From Neodiprion pinetum (taxonomy: Eukaryota; Arthropoda; Insecta; Hymenoptera; Diprionidae), in the NCBI RefSeq assembly GCF_021155775.2, contig NC_060233.1, positions 4,568,501-4,632,500 on the forward strand: DNA of 64,000 nt. The letters are read 5' to 3'. The translations under genes and the position numbers were made by a program. This document shows, piece after piece, positions 12,933 to 26,023 of the stretch (the first letter of the stretch is position 1; the number at the start of each line of letters is the position of its first letter). The notes beneath the pieces were generated by a model. The model made no database searches and was not told the origin of the DNA. It saw nothing but the letters and a program-made list of their open reading frames with translations.

Positions 12933-15900
12933 TATCACCTTTCTCACTCTCGTTTTGGAGCGACAAATTTGGTCCGTAACAATGTTCTCGAAAGGAATTC
13001 AAGGATTGTCTGGAGTTCGCTCTCGACAAATTTTCTTTGGAAAACTTGTCTAGCCGGATGTACACGGACCGAGTGGAGGGGATGATTTGCGAATGTTTTG
13101 ACGGGCGGGGGATCCAGGGGCGAGGAAAATATCAACAGGTGCTGGTTTACGGGATCAAGGAGTAAAAGGGACGCGCGTGGGCATGTAGACATCGATTCTG
13201 ATCCAATTTAGATAACCGAAAGCGTTCGGACAGCACTCAAAGTTGAGCATCGATTTATCTAGCGTTAGCATTGGTAAATTCCGGGTGAATAAATCTGGAC
13301 GCATTTGCGTGACATAACACGCGCCGATAAACATTTTCCGCTTATCTAAAGCTCCCCCATCAGCCCCCTTCTCCGTTATTTAGAGTCGCCGTTAAAATCG
13401 GTAACGCTTTACATTTGCCCACGGATATTGGTGCTCGAACACTTCACGCGCATTGGTATGTTCCACCCTGACGACTTTTATTTCAGAGTTGAGACTGGAT
13501 GCTTTTACACAACTGCACCGCTTATCCAATGGATTCTCTTCCTTGCGGGGTCAATCTCACATCGGATTTCAACGCAGGAATTTATTTGTTCAATAAATTT
13601 CCTGAAAATCAGGTGTATCGTGTACGTCGGCTGAATTTTGTATGTGTAAATTGATGCACTTTACTATCAGTGCTTCATTGAAGTCAGTTACTCGTGAACC
13701 GTAAAAGAGAATAGTTTTAATTTTTATGTGAAACGAGTACCAAAGGATATTTTAATCGAACCTCGTGCGAGCTTTTCATTTTAAACTCAACTTCCGAGGG
13801 ATGAAAGTATCCTCGAGTTCGAGTATAACCTCGAGAAAGACGTTCTATCGAATTTAATCGATTTTCTAAACGCTGCTCAGTCATTTCAAGACCGTCCTTT
13901 GATTCGGCATTCGGACAAACGTCGTTGACTGACATTTAATTTGGATGAAACTAATGAAACTCTAGGCAAACTTGTAGTAAATGAAAAATCGGTGTCCAAT
14001 TTCCGGTTTTAATATTCTTCGCGATGTCGCACCGTACAGCGGATTGAAACATCGGACGACGGTCGAGTATCGGTCGAGTGACAAGTGCGGCAAGGATTCC
14101 CGAGTGCAAATCTTACCGTAGAGCCTCCTTCTCCTCGTGGGAAAGAGAAGTTGAGTGACTTTGCAGACTCGGACGGTCCAGAGGATCCGCGGAGAGAGAA
14201 GCGTCCCGCAAAATCGTGCGAATAACCGGGCGGCCCTGAAAGTAGCGAAGGAATCGAATTGCGTGGGCGGGGACCGATAGGGTCTACATGCCCATCGAGC
14301 TCCGAGCCACGCACGCTACAGTCGGCAGGTTACAGTTCTCTCTGTATTTTCCATCCGCTTCGTTCCAGCCTCTCGCGACTCGTAGATGAAGACTGAGAGT
14401 TCCGCTACGGCAGGAGGATTCAGCGTGTTGGCGTAGGAGGAACGTAGGTTATACGCCGATGTCCCCACCGGAGATAAACTCGACTCTCCGACGACCGCGA
14501 GGCGATCCGATGCACCGGACAAAGTCGCGGGTCAAAGCCCCCCAAAGATTATGCGAGAGCTCGTCGCGGTCCATTCCGCTAGTCCGATCCCGCAAACTGG
14601 AACGCTTCATCTTTCACCACGGTTTCCCGATCGTGAAATCGCACGCGATGACGTGCGGCGTGTTTGAGGAGCGCGAAAAATCTGCTGAAAAATTAACAAG
14701 GATCTGTATATTTGTTTTATATTTTCGAGCGTCATGCTTTTTATTTTACTATTACGACACACGTTTGCAAAATTATTTATTGGAGAAGTTTCAAATCAGT
14801 TACGTAAAATAAAAATCTGATATTATCTCTCTCACTCGGGACAATTTTTTTTCATCAAGATTAACTTTTCCTGGGCGGATACACTTGTGTTTCGTTTTGG
14901 TTACACTTAGATTTCACGGTGTGGTTGAGAATTTTTTACATTGTATCTTCATTGTAAAAGTGTACCAGAGTCCCACCGAAAAATCACTGAAATAAAAAAT
15001 TTCGACCATGCCATTAGCATAGCACTGAAATCAAACAGATTTCTTAATCTACTAAAATTACACTGAATTCTAAATTCGTACTTGTAATTGTAATCACGCT
15101 TGAAATCCACTGAAGTTAAATAACGCGGACATTTTATATTTCCAAAAAAAACAAAAAACTTATTAGTGATACTTTGGCAATACCAGGGTGGATTTTTCGA
15201 GTATAATTTTGGTAAAACCGCAGTAAAAAAATTTCAACAACTACGTCGAATAATTGAGTGGAATTTGAGCGATTATCTGAAATATCACTCTAATGTCACC
15301 GATTCGAGAATCCACTAAAAAAGAGACTCTAACAACACGGCGGGGAAAGAATCCGCCAGGGTTTCTATGCATGCGGCGTTGCGCAAGGCGTGAAGCTTGA
15401 TTTACGGCTTGAGTTAACGAAAATATGGTAGTATTTACCATTTTAATGGTCACGCTGACGTTTTTAACGGTTTATCTTGACCTTAAGCGAAAGTTGAGGT
15501 ACAATTCTTGGGATACTTTTCTCACAGAGTACAATGCGCGCGTGGGTGCTTCGCGACTGTCCGTATATCTCTTTCTCCCTCTCGCTTCCCCTTTTTTATT
15601 AACGCTCGTTCCCTTTTGGAAAGAGCGCGGCTTGTTCCGCCTTCGGTTTTTCGCAAAGTATACGCGCGCGTTCTGATTGCGAGACCGCAGCGATCGCGGC
15701 CTACGCCCGCGGCCTATCTGGAATAGCTTAATCGAGTCTTTGCCCATCGAGAGGTTGCAGGCTGCTATCTCTCGATCCGTTGTTTATACCCGAGTGTATC
15801 GCAAGGACTCGTATACACCAGCGGTGAACAATGCGTTCCCATTATCTCGCCCCGTGAAATAATTTCGCTCGCCACCCGCCTAGACTGCTCGACTCGACAA

Positions 15901-16138
15901 CGAGTTTCGCGATATCGCATCTTTTCGCTCGTGTTTTACACTCCGCCGAGACACCGAGACTCGGAAGACCCGAGTTTGCCAATTCTTCGAAATCTCACGT
16001 AGTTTGGGAAAGTCTGCTTAGGCGCTAATCGTCGAGCTAGCCGTTCTAATTCGATACGATACGATATCCGAGTCGTTGTGTGGCTGGGTATGTCCAAGTT
16101 GAAATTTAGCGCTTACCTCAAACGTTATATTAACCCTA
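12933..16138. other. Non-coding DNA, AT-rich in 14.7-15.3 kb
   Basis: No gene or repeat structure could be supported. The part from about 14700 to 15260 is distinctly AT-rich and holds several short CACTGAAAT-like words, so it may be an old transposon relic, but I could not find matching inverted ends or target duplications. Short open frames here overlap in several frames and show no domain. Confidence 0.5.
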
Positions 16139-16566
16139 CACTGACAAAAATTTCATTTGTTGCAGTAACTAGAAAAATTGAGTAAAACAGGTATCGTTAA
16201 AAAAACTGTTCGAATATTGTTGGAATTACGAAAAACGAGGTATGCTTAAACAATTTGCGCCATTGTCGATCCTTTTTTGGTTGTTGCAACGCTGACTCAG
16301 TTTCTGAGGTTTACTCTACTTTTTTAGTTAAACAAGGCTTTAACGTCAATTTATCGTTGCACGAGCGTTAAATTTTCGCAACAGTTGCAAGAAAATATAG
16401 CAACAGCGATCGTAATGAGGAAGAATAGTAACGGATTCCAGACTTTCCGGTAACGGCTAGAAAACTAATTTTTATTTTCTACCTAGAACTATATTTTTCG
16501 ATTGTGGTAAAAAATGGAAATAGTTAAGGACTGAGCGGTTACCGGGACTAAAAATTTCTCTCAGTG
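16139..16566 (+). mobile_element. TA-flanked MITE, copy A (CACTGA ends)
   Basis: The element starts CACTGACAAAAATTT and ends AAATTTCTCTCAGTG, which are inverted repeats of each other apart from two bases. TA flanks both sides (16137-16138 and 16567-16568), the pattern of a two-base target duplication. It is 428 bases long with no coding capacity. A second copy in opposite orientation lies at 20789-21173, and the two align along their full length, including the central part with GCAACAGTTGCAAG. This copy has two segments of about 22 bases each near its right end that the other copy lacks. TA targeting suggests a Tc1/mariner-type mobiliser, but that assignment is inference. Confidence 0.85.
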
Positions 16567-16568
16567 TA

Positions 16569-18664
16569 GCCACTTACACCTATGGAAACTTTCACATTAT
16601 TCACACGGGGTTACCCAGAGCCCAGCCAACTTTGGAATGTTATTACTGTACACAACATTACGTTATTCACAGATAAGGTTTGAACGAAATCCTGAGACAA
16701 AATTTAACAATTCAGAAATAGAATCCAATCTTAGTTTTAGTAAAAAATGATGGAGGATGCGGAAGAAGTTCTTGAAGCAAAAAAAGTAAAACAATATGTT
16801 ATATACATTCTTTATTTTACTTGCTCAAACTACCCTGATTCAAGCACGTTGACTTTAAAATTGTAGGTTAAAGTTGGTTCCGGGGTAAAGTTACTAGGGT
16901 TAAGATAGTAAACTAGATTCTATTTCAATGCAATAGCAGACGCTAGAAATGTTCGTAATTTCCCGATTTATCAAGCTTAAGGTCAAAGTACGGTCTGTTT
17001 AGAACCTCCTTTAACCCTTCAGAGGTAAGCCTGCTTGCTTGAAGCCTTTTTTTAACGCCGAAAACCCTACCCCGCTGATAAAGGTCCGTCGATTTGGATG
17101 TAATAATTGTATTCATTTTAGATATTTAATAATAGATTATTTTTAATCAGACTTTATAGAGTTTATAACTATCATCTAATTCTGGTTCAATGTACTAACA
17201 AATTTAAGAACTTTATATTTGTGTCAACTTGAAGCTCCTCTCGTTAAAAGCATTTTTGTATTTGTAAGAACCTTGAATAAATACAGTTGAAATGCGATAC
17301 TTAATTTTAAAATGTTATTGAAACTTATCAAAATTATGTCTAAATAGCCCCTGGATTATTCATTGTGAATACTCAAATGTCGCTGTAATAATACATTTGT
17401 AGAGGAGGAGTTACAGATCCAATGGAGGAGCTGTAGATTGAATAGCGTCAAAAAAAAAGTAGAGTTTGGTACTTCAATTTTTAGGAGTTGAAGGTTCAAG
17501 GAAGGTTTGTTCTTAAATTTTCAGGACTCAGAGGGTCAATGTAGGATTTCTAGGTTAAATAAATAACGCATGCAAAACCAGACGAACGTAAGTAGAAGTA
17601 AAACAACAATCTACTTAGCGGCGCGGTAAGAAATTACCCGGCGTTCATGGATCGGGCGCAATTGATAGATTCGACGGACGATTTCATCGTTTTGCAACTT
17701 AATTTGCCTTTCTCTTCCTCGTGCTGTTGGATTCAGCCGTGGTACGACAAGTGTATTTCTTTCTTTCCTTCTTGTGCGTATTTTATTGCGTCTTTTTCCA
17801 CCTTGCATCATGTATTTTCTTTTTCAATCCTGCCTCTTCGTTTCGTTTCCTTTCCATTTTTACTGTCTTTATTTTGTGGTAAAAAGTTAATTGGGTATAT
17901 AGCCAAGTTTTGCTCTCATATGCACTTCTCTCGGTCCTTCTTCTTCTCTTCTTCACTTCTGCGAACGCCGTGAACTCCCCGCATCTCCCTCAGGATATGG
18001 CCCGTTAAAAAGTTGTCGGATAATTATTTATTTACACCGTGTATGTGTACGGGAGGTACGGCATTTCCTTATAACATCGGATCGGGCAGGGAAGAGAGCT
18101 GCTGTTAAGCCCTATAAAACGGTGCCGATTGGGAGATATAATTTCGCCCGTGTGGAGATCGGAGAGCCTAAAATGTAGCCCATAAAAAAAATGGAGGATT
18201 GTAAAAAACGTCCGAATCACCCGCCGCGTACGATTTTCTCTACCGTAACCCAATTAAACAGCAGCGAATGGGCCTTATAAACGCGTTGCGTTGCCGGAGG
18301 TGACTTCATGGGTCCCGAAAAAAGGACCGCGAGTACCTAACTACGGATACCGGGGAACAAGTGCGGCTGAAAAATCGACCGTAAACGTGAACCGCGTGCA
18401 GTAGACGTAAAAAACAGCGTCGCATACTTCACCTGCAGTATCGCTTAAAATTCGCCGGTGAATTGTCTCGATAAATAACGCTGACGACCCGCTCGCGAAT
18501 AAGGGATTTTCGTAGCTGCGATCCGATGACAGGTGAAATAAAAGGCGTGCTCAAACCGAATAGTTAAACCTCCTTGTATCAGCCCCTCGAAATCGTTGTG
18601 CGGTAAAAGCTCGCTGAGTTACCGCTCGTTATTTGCCTCTTTGAATTTGATGAGGTTCGAAAAC
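16569..18664. other. AT-rich non-coding DNA
   Basis: No gene is supported. The stretch 16600-17580 is AT-rich, with short direct repeats such as the two GGAGGAG-initial 20-mers near 17403-17444. The stretch 17600-18660 is more mixed. A 108-codon open frame at 17647-17973 is rich in Phe and Ser from a pyrimidine-rich tract and looks non-coding. Confidence 0.5.
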
Positions 18665-19305
18665 GGAAGTATAAAAGGGGCGGGGTTGAATTTTCGAATT
18701 TAAAAGGTTCCGGAAGCGACTAATAACGAATTATTTGGTGGTGAAACTTGAAGTAAATAAATCTAACTTTGAAGATACAATAAAGTTTCGAATGTTCGGC
18801 CCAAAGTTCCGATATGCAAGATTTCGAATAATCAAGTTACGATAGAGCAAAGTTCTGAAAAGTAAAGTTTCGATGAAGTAAAATTCCGAAAATTAAAATA
18901 CAATCAGAAAACCCGAAAGACTGAATGACCGGGATTCCGAACGTAAAAATATCGACAATCCGAAGCAAAGAAAAATCAAAGTGATGAAATTTCACCAAGC
19001 CAAAAATTCACGGTACTGAAAATCTTCGATCTTTCGAAATTCCGATGTTTCAGATTTAAAAATTTTCTCATTTTCGCAGTTTCGGAACTGTGACTTGTCG
19101 AACTTGCGTCTTTTCGGGATTTTATCCTTTCGAAACTTTGCACATTTGGAACTTTAAGGGTCCGGTTTCGGACCATTGGAAACTTTGATGTTCGGTCAAA
19201 GTTCCGTTTCTTTACTTCAAGTTTCGCCACGAAAAAAATCGGAATTCGGCGCTTTCAGAACTTTTTAAATTCTTAATTTCAACCCCACTCAATATAAAAT
19301 ACCGA
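18665..19305. mobile_element. Foldback element of degenerate AAAGTTCCGAA-type repeats, complete copy
   Basis: About 640 bases form an imperfect palindrome. The left arm reads GGGGTTGAATTTTCGAATTT, then a GAAACTTGAAGTAAA motif and an AACTTTGA motif. The right arm, read on the minus strand, gives GGGGTTGAAATTAAGAATTT, GAAACTTGAAGTAAA and GAACTTTGA in the same order. The interior consists of many diverged short units resembling AAAGTTTCGAA or AAATTCCGAA. The apex is near 18985, around the TGAAATTTCACCAAGCC word. There is no coding capacity. A second, one-armed copy lies at 56862-57121. This fits a foldback or MITE-like non-autonomous element; I do not recognise a named family. Confidence 0.75.
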
Positions 19306-20788
19306 AATCATAACAATAAAAGCTTGGATAACGATTTTAGTAAATCGACCGAAGAGCGTCGATTCTTTGCCAACCACTCACCTCCAAAAGTCCTCGTTTC
19401 GGATATTTTCAGCTTCGCAGGCCCGAGACCGGTGGCTTAAAGAGCTTTTACCGTACTTCCCGTACTTCTCACCGATGTTCGCCTGCCGAGGCGACTCGTG
19501 TTCGTAAGAAGGATAGCCGATGCGGAGTCGATATCTGGCGCGGGATCGATTGGCGCGATCAGAACGGCGTATCTCGAGATCTTACGGGGTATTATTGCGC
19601 TCGGCTCCGTCTCGTTATCTGCTTCGCCCCGAAGAAACCGCTCCGAGAACTTCCACCGCCAATTCATTAAACTGTAATTGAGTTTTCAGCCCCGCAGCTT
19701 CGCCCGGAGAGAGCGAGAGAGGGCCAGAGAGGGCGAGAGGGAGATGGAGATGCACGTGAAGAGATACACGCCGGCTGTGACCTCGCGTTACAGTATCGGC
19801 CTCGCACGGAACAGAAAGCTCCGCAGCCACTCCTGAATTAAATCCTGCCTGCGTGCAGCGCGACGTGTGACCGGTGTCCTTTTTTTTAACAGGACGAAAC
19901 TGGAGGAGAAACCTTATCTTATCCTCAAACTCATCCGTGAACTCGTACTCCTAATTGTTATCGCTGTTAGTACTTGACGAATTTTTAACTTCGGTGTAAG
20001 TAATCGATGCCAAAAGGTTGGAAATTGACGCTATGGTGTTTTAAAGTTAGGAAAATAAAAGAAACATGTATTTATGTATACAATGACAAAATCGCTATTG
20101 AACAACAAAACCTAGAAAATGAACATGAATCTATTGTCAAGTGTCGGAAAATTTTCTTACCTTTGGATCGAATATGACGAGACTTGATTACAATAATTTA
20201 AAACTTACCGAACGTTTTACCAAGAGGAAAAGAAACGTTTTTTTTTGTATATATGTATATGAAGTATGAAAAATACTTTGAGCAATTTTTTTGGTTTGTA
20301 AAATTGACTGGTGGGAGTAGAATTTTGTTTGTAAAAAGTCAACATTCTTCAGAGCGTGTACGGCGAGGCATCGAGAGGCTGAACCATTTACCCATGAACC
20401 AGGGCATCGGCCCATGAGAGAAAACTAATTTCATTGAAGTCTGACGGGTCCGAGGTGGTGCCAAGGTGTATATACCTTATATACAAGAGTCGGGGACTTA
20501 CACCTGCCCCGAAGCGCTGATGGCGGCGGGCGTGTTCGGCTGGGTTGCGTGCAGCGGGAGCAATCGGGGCCCGAAGAGGGGCGGAGAGGCGGGTTTCATT
20601 ACGGGAGGCAAATGAATCCTCATTCTCCTTGCCATTCCTCCGATCCGTACACCCGCTTCCCCATATAGGTTATTACGCACGTGGGTCCGTGGTCCCATGC
20701 CCGTTTCCGATTACGTGTGGGCGTCTAATTAATGATCACAGCCCCGGTTTCTTCCCTCTTTGTGTGCTTGGTGATCCCACGAGACGTA
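19306..20788. other. Non-coding DNA
   Basis: No supported gene. There is a GAGAGGG-rich purine stretch near 19705-19750 and an AT-rich part at 20030-20330. Open frames are short and without domains. Confidence 0.5.
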
Positions 20789-21173
20789 CACTGAGAGAAA
20801 TTTTTAGCTTACTTTCATTTTTTACCACAATCGAAAAATATAGTTCTAGGTAGAAAATGAAAATTAGTTTTCTAGTATCCGTTACTATTCTTTCTCATTA
20901 CGATCGCTGTTGCTATATTTTCTTGCAACTGTTGCGAAAATTTAACGCTCGTGCAACGATAAATTGACGTTAAAGCCTTGCTTGACTAAAAAAGTGGAGC
21001 AAACCTCAGAAACTGATTCAGCGTTGCGATAACCAAAAAAGGGTCGACAATAGCGCGAAATGGTTAGGCGTAGCTCTTTTTTCGTAATTCCAAAAATATT
21101 CAAACAGTTTTTTTAACGATACCTGTTTTACTGAATTTTCTAGTTACTGTGACGAATGAAATTTTTTTCAACG
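20789..21173 (-). mobile_element. TA-flanked MITE, copy B, inverted relative to copy A
   Basis: This is the same element as 16139-16566 but in opposite orientation. It begins CACTGAGAGAAATTT and its far end, on the minus strand, reads CGTTGAAAAAAATTTCAT, so that terminus has mutated from CACTGA. TA flanks both sides (20787-20788 and 21174-21175). The copy is 385 bases and lacks two blocks of about 22 bases present in copy A. The internal words ATAGTTCTAGGTAGAAAAT and GCAACTGTTGCGAAAATTT are shared with copy A. It has no coding capacity. Confidence 0.85.
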
Positions 21174-21674
21174 TATGCAGCTAGGTATGGAAATGAAAGT
21201 CGACGATTCGAAGGATTCATCTTCCTCAAATTATTACACCAAAGCTGTGCTGGAACGTAACGAAACGGCGAGAAACGGGAAGAAACCGATGGCGTAATAA
21301 CAATTTGGAAAGATGACGAGTCATGCCGAGTGGGCGGTTGATGGGGTGGGATAAGGGGCGCGCAATGTTGGGCGAGGAAAAAACTCGAACCAGTTCGTGA
21401 ATTTTAATTTAAAATTAAAGCGATACGGCGGGGGAGGCGCTCGAGGTATCGAGGTAGCCTCTCGGACACACCCCTTTGGGGCCCACGACGGTTTTAGTTA
21501 CGCTTTCAGGGCGAACGTCCGCCTCGTCCTGAAGATAGATGCACGGATAGACGCATCGTATATCTACAAGGTGGTCAATTTCGATTCAAGGGGCTGGACG
21601 TTCGATTTTTACAAAAGAATCATTGCTCGAGGTGTGCACGAAAGGAACCTTGCAAATTAATAATGACCAAACGT

Positions 21675-22190
21675 AATCGATTTTTGATTAAATCGATTAT
21701 TTTTCATCCTTTCTTACAATCGGTTTTTGTTTATTACTTCCATGAACAAGGCAATACGATATCAATTTACGTGATTAAAGTATCAGTTGTTATCATTGTC
21801 TTACTTACTAACAATAAGTACACTTATTTGATGTATGAAGTGAATAAATAAATAAATATTTTTACATGAAATTGAAAAATGTTTTGAATGAAACTACAAA
21901 TTATCAAAAAACTTTTCCGCGCTTAAGACTACGTACTGAAATTTAAGAAATTTTTTTCTCAAATGCACCGTTTCACAAAAATATGAAATAATCGGTTAAT
22001 CGATTAATTTTTACCAATTTACCGATTATTTTCAACTTAGTGGCTACCGGTAGCATCAATTTATATGTTAACAACGTCAATGTCACTTCAAATAATTCTT
22101 CCATTCACGATTACTGAACGATGCTCAACAAAGATTCATCGTTATCAAAGAATTAATTCCTGAATCGGTTCCCGTTGAATCGATTCACTG
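21675..22190. repeat. Cluster of AATCGATT / AATCGGTT motifs
   Basis: Within about 500 bases the palindromic word AATCGATT occurs at 21675 and 21691. It recurs in AATCGGTTAATCGATTAAT at 21990-22007 and in related AATCGGTT and AATCGATTC words at 22162-22182. The density is far above the surrounding sequence. It could be subterminal repeats of a decayed DNA transposon or a cluster of protein-binding sites; I cannot tell which. Confidence 0.45.
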
Positions 22191-23263
22191 AAAAATCGTC
22201 TTCAAATAATCGCTCCGAAAAATTGTTAAATTGGACATTGTCATTGCCTTAAGAGTAAGTGTCACAAAGTGCACAGCATGAAATGTAACAGTCACATCTA
22301 ACAATTGCAGTACACATACATAGATCGCAAAACTTTGATTTTCAGCGTTAAGCCTCGTTGAGAATTTGATTTACAACACAGAATATCGCATCGCAGAATA
22401 TCAAGTCGGTAAGTTGTTCGTCAGTGATGAAACAATATATTCGAAAGATAGTTTGTTGTGCTTTCAGGATCGATTTTGGTGAATCGAACGAAGAGTGAGC
22501 AGATATTGTTGAAGCAATTCAAAGTAACAGCAGGATTTCACGCCATTTTTCTCCAGTCTTGGTAAGTCAGGGATTTTCGGTGGTGAAGGAAATTCTTAGA
22601 TTAATCGGCACAATCACCACCGCGTCTATTCTACACGGTACAACAGCGGTACAAATTAACCGTCGTAAAAAATAATAAGGTGTTTTAATAACCAAGACGA
22701 CGTCCGCACGCGGTGAAGTTAAGATTTCTGTTGTAAACTACTACCGAGCCGTCTTCGTAAAGCATTACTTTTTATGAATGCTACATGCATATGTACATGC
22801 ATGCGCGTGTCGTCGGTGATCGTGATACGTGTGGGTAAGAATAGGTGCAACGCGCATCCACACGCACGTGTAATACAGACGTGGTATATAAGTCACGTGA
22901 GAATACGTACCTACCCACGAGTGAATTTACTGCTTAATCAAAGCTCCGTCAGTATTTCTTAATTAAAACATTATTACCAATAACGTTTAAATTCCCCGGT
23001 TGTAGTAGGCAGGAAGGCATGGAAGCAAAGCGCCGCGTTCTCCACTCTTATAGGTATAAACCGACGCTGAACCAATCGTGTCCACATTCAAGTTTTATAA
23101 CTCGGCCAAGATGGCCCTTTGAACTCGTTCCGTATACAAACGTAGCGTGCTTCGGTATTTTCTTTTTATTTTGCTTCTTCTAATTCACATGCCTCCAAAT
23201 ACCGGAGCCTCGTATATCGATTACCGCTGTTTGTTGGCTGATAACCATCGTCCCGACGCCCAG

Positions 23264-23286
23264 ACTCTCTCTCTCTCTCTCTCTCT
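23264..23286. repeat. CT dinucleotide microsatellite
   Basis: Eleven to twelve CT units followed by a slightly interrupted continuation. Arg/Glu-rich open frames on the minus strand across it are artefacts of the repeat. Confidence 0.9.
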
Positions 23287-24949
23287 ATCTCTCGGTCCTC
23301 CGTATAAATAGAGAAATAGAGAAAGAGAGAGTGTCCAGCTCCGATTGAACCGTAACGAGGCATAATGTCGGACCGAAGAGGCAGGAAATCCGATTAGGAA
23401 TAGCCACCTCCGGTGAAGTAATTCGGTCGAAGGAGTCAAATGGCTCCGTGGCTGCTTCTAATGGGCCCCTATCTCAGAGCGGTGATCCATTCGGGGCCCG
23501 ATATTTCTGGGTAAGTGTTTATCTCCCGATGCTGCCTGTTACCTGCCGCCCGTTAACTGCCAGGCGTTATCACCTCCGCATGCGGCCCCGCAAGACCGCA
23601 GCTGATCCACGCCCAAATAGCGTGTCGAGGATGCGGACTCGGGAAGAAGACGAAGCGTCGCGTTTCCACGGTGCAACAGATATACACATACGTACATACG
23701 TGTATGTATGTACAACGCTACACCCGACGCTTTTTTTATCTTTCGGGAAGTGATACAGAACTTTATTATACCCGCCGCAGGGTTGTTCTACTTTATATAT
23801 ACTCGTTATACCGCACCGATCTCGAAACGTGGACCGGTGCCTCTCTCTAAGTTTTTCGGTAAAAATCGTTGGATAAGTAGCCGGTAGAGAAGAGCATCCC
23901 GTATCCTCAAGGACACCGTAAATCATGCGATCGACTGTTCATTAATGTCTTTAACAGGAATACGAGACGCGGCGATGCAAGGAGACGCAGCACCTGGTTC
24001 AGGACGCCTTTATTTCGGTTGGCAGTAATTTACCGCGATAAGATATCGACGTGTACCAATCAAATGATAGCGGTGAGACGTATAAATCGACACCTCAACC
24101 GACCACAATATCTTGCTTCGTGTAACACGTGTGTAATTATTTTTATAACACGTGTGTCATGTACCTACGTACCTTCTTCGCATCCGTTTATAGTCTACTA
24201 ATTGTCACCTGCACTGGTACTGCGAGGTATAACATATTTATCGGTATAATTCAATACAGCGAGAGTCGACTTGTCAACGATTCTCTCGTCGAACGTATCC
24301 AAAGCGTCGCGGTTCGTCGATTGCAAATGCACACCGTTAAAATCGGCGCCGATTTCCATCCGTCGATCGTCGAATCATCCGAACACCGAGCTGACTTAGA
24401 TTTCAAAATTAAACCGAGAATCGACGGACCTTCGACGATTTGCGCGTACGCGGAACGCACGCTCCGGATGCGTGAAGGATCGGTGATCACCGATCGACTT
24501 AATAGCGCTTACGCGCGGGTAACGAATAGCGCGCTTTTTTGCGAGACCAGCGCCGACGGGATCGGCGGCCGAGAGTGGTCGACGGATTTTATCGGTGAAC
24601 GGCGGCGTTGTACGTGATGCTGGTTACACGCCGTGGCAGCCAGCCGGCCGGGATATGCCCACCGTAAGTCGATAAAATAGGCGCAACCGACGACGGATCA
24701 TTACCACCAACGACGTGCAAGGCAAAAACGCGGCCACGCGGCTCAGAAATTGCGATTGAGAAATAGTCTTGCCCGTGCACCGAGACCGAGCCGATCATGC
24801 GGGATATAGCTCAATTCGCCCAACGGTAATCGATCCTCGATTCCCTCGATCGCTGATTGGATTGGGCGCGAGCTTCCGGGTTCGGGTCAGAAGCATCGAG
24901 GGGTGAAGTGGCGAATCCGCGATGGTTCCTCACGAGTTGGATGACCGAC

Positions 24950-24973
24950 GAAAGAAAGAAAGAAAGAAAGAAA
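24950..24973. repeat. GAAA tetranucleotide microsatellite
   Basis: About six uninterrupted GAAA units. Confidence 0.9.
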
Positions 24974-26023
24974 CCAGGATCAAAATCCCCGGGAACCAAG
25001 CGCAGGGTCCATCTCGTTTAACGAATGGTGCAATTTGAGAGAGGGGATACAAGCGAGGAACGACGTGGCGATTAACTCGACTTGACGAGTATTAATCATA
25101 GCTAATGGGAATGAAATATCTGTCTTCGATGATATCGGGTCTGATTGCCGGCTCGACGCGATGCAGCTATACCTTGGGCCCCGAGCTCGTACCTTGTGCA
25201 GGATCCGTTCCACGGGTGGTTGAGCTCCGGATCGGCGCTGAACGACGACGGCGCGCGTCCTAGAGGAGAAACGCGTTAATGGTCGGAATACGCGAGCAAA
25301 AACGGCAATTAGAGCCTTGGAGCAATTAAACGATACACGCTCCTCGCGGTGCTCCTTGAGCCGAGGTGAAGACGCATACATGGTGATGCCGCGAGCGTCC
25401 TCCACCTTGGTTCACCAAGCTTCTTCGTTTCCCTTACCGGCTCCGTGTGTCTCTTTTTCGTTTCATTTTCCCATCCCCGACTTCTTCCTCGAGCCGGGTG
25501 AATAACAGACTAACGGATAGTCGGTGGGTCAGAGTTGAGGCGGAATTCACCCGAATGCCCTTCTTACCTTTCCTATCACCCGTACTAACTCGTCTCGAAG
25601 AAGAGGTCGAAGCTGAGGATCGAGTAGATCAAGAACCCGCGAAACGACCGGCGAACCGTAATAGCCAATTCGAAATGGATCTGGTACTGTGCAGGTTCGA
25701 GGGGGTTAAGGATGAACCGATTTGCACGCGGAATGAACCGAGATGTGTTCCATAACCGAGGTCAGCTCACCTCCGACTATCACGCGTTAGAACCCGAGGG
25801 AAGCTTTATAGTGGTTTCAATTTCGATTTCTGCATCGCTATTTTTTATCCTCAGGTTTCTCGCAGTCTCTCATGATGCAGTGATATTCCTCCTGGGTACC
25901 GGAATCTTTTGCATATCCAACCTCATTGCACTTCACTGCTTCTCACTGCGGTGAGCTGGATAGTCAATTACAGATTTTTTTTTCTTATCCAGGGTCAGTG
26001 AATAAAATACATCCGTAGATTTT

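Larger units (their letters stand above)
21174..25980. other. Non-coding DNA; AATCGATT motif cluster at its start
   Basis: No gene is supported. The stretch from 21660 to 22250 is AT-rich and carries a motif cluster reported separately. CT and GAAA tracts lie at 23264-23286 and 24950-24973. A 162-codon open frame at 24129-24617 plus has no recognisable domain and no supported splice context, so it is not called a gene. Confidence 0.5.

Noticed and set aside
14820..15260. AT-rich stretch with repeated CACTGAAAT-like words, possibly a MITE
   Set aside because: No matching terminal inverted repeats or target duplication could be found.
24129..24617. 162-codon plus-strand open frame with fairly smooth composition
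   Set aside because: No domain, no start context and no splice evidence; the local sequence is rich in TCG words, which reduce stop codons.
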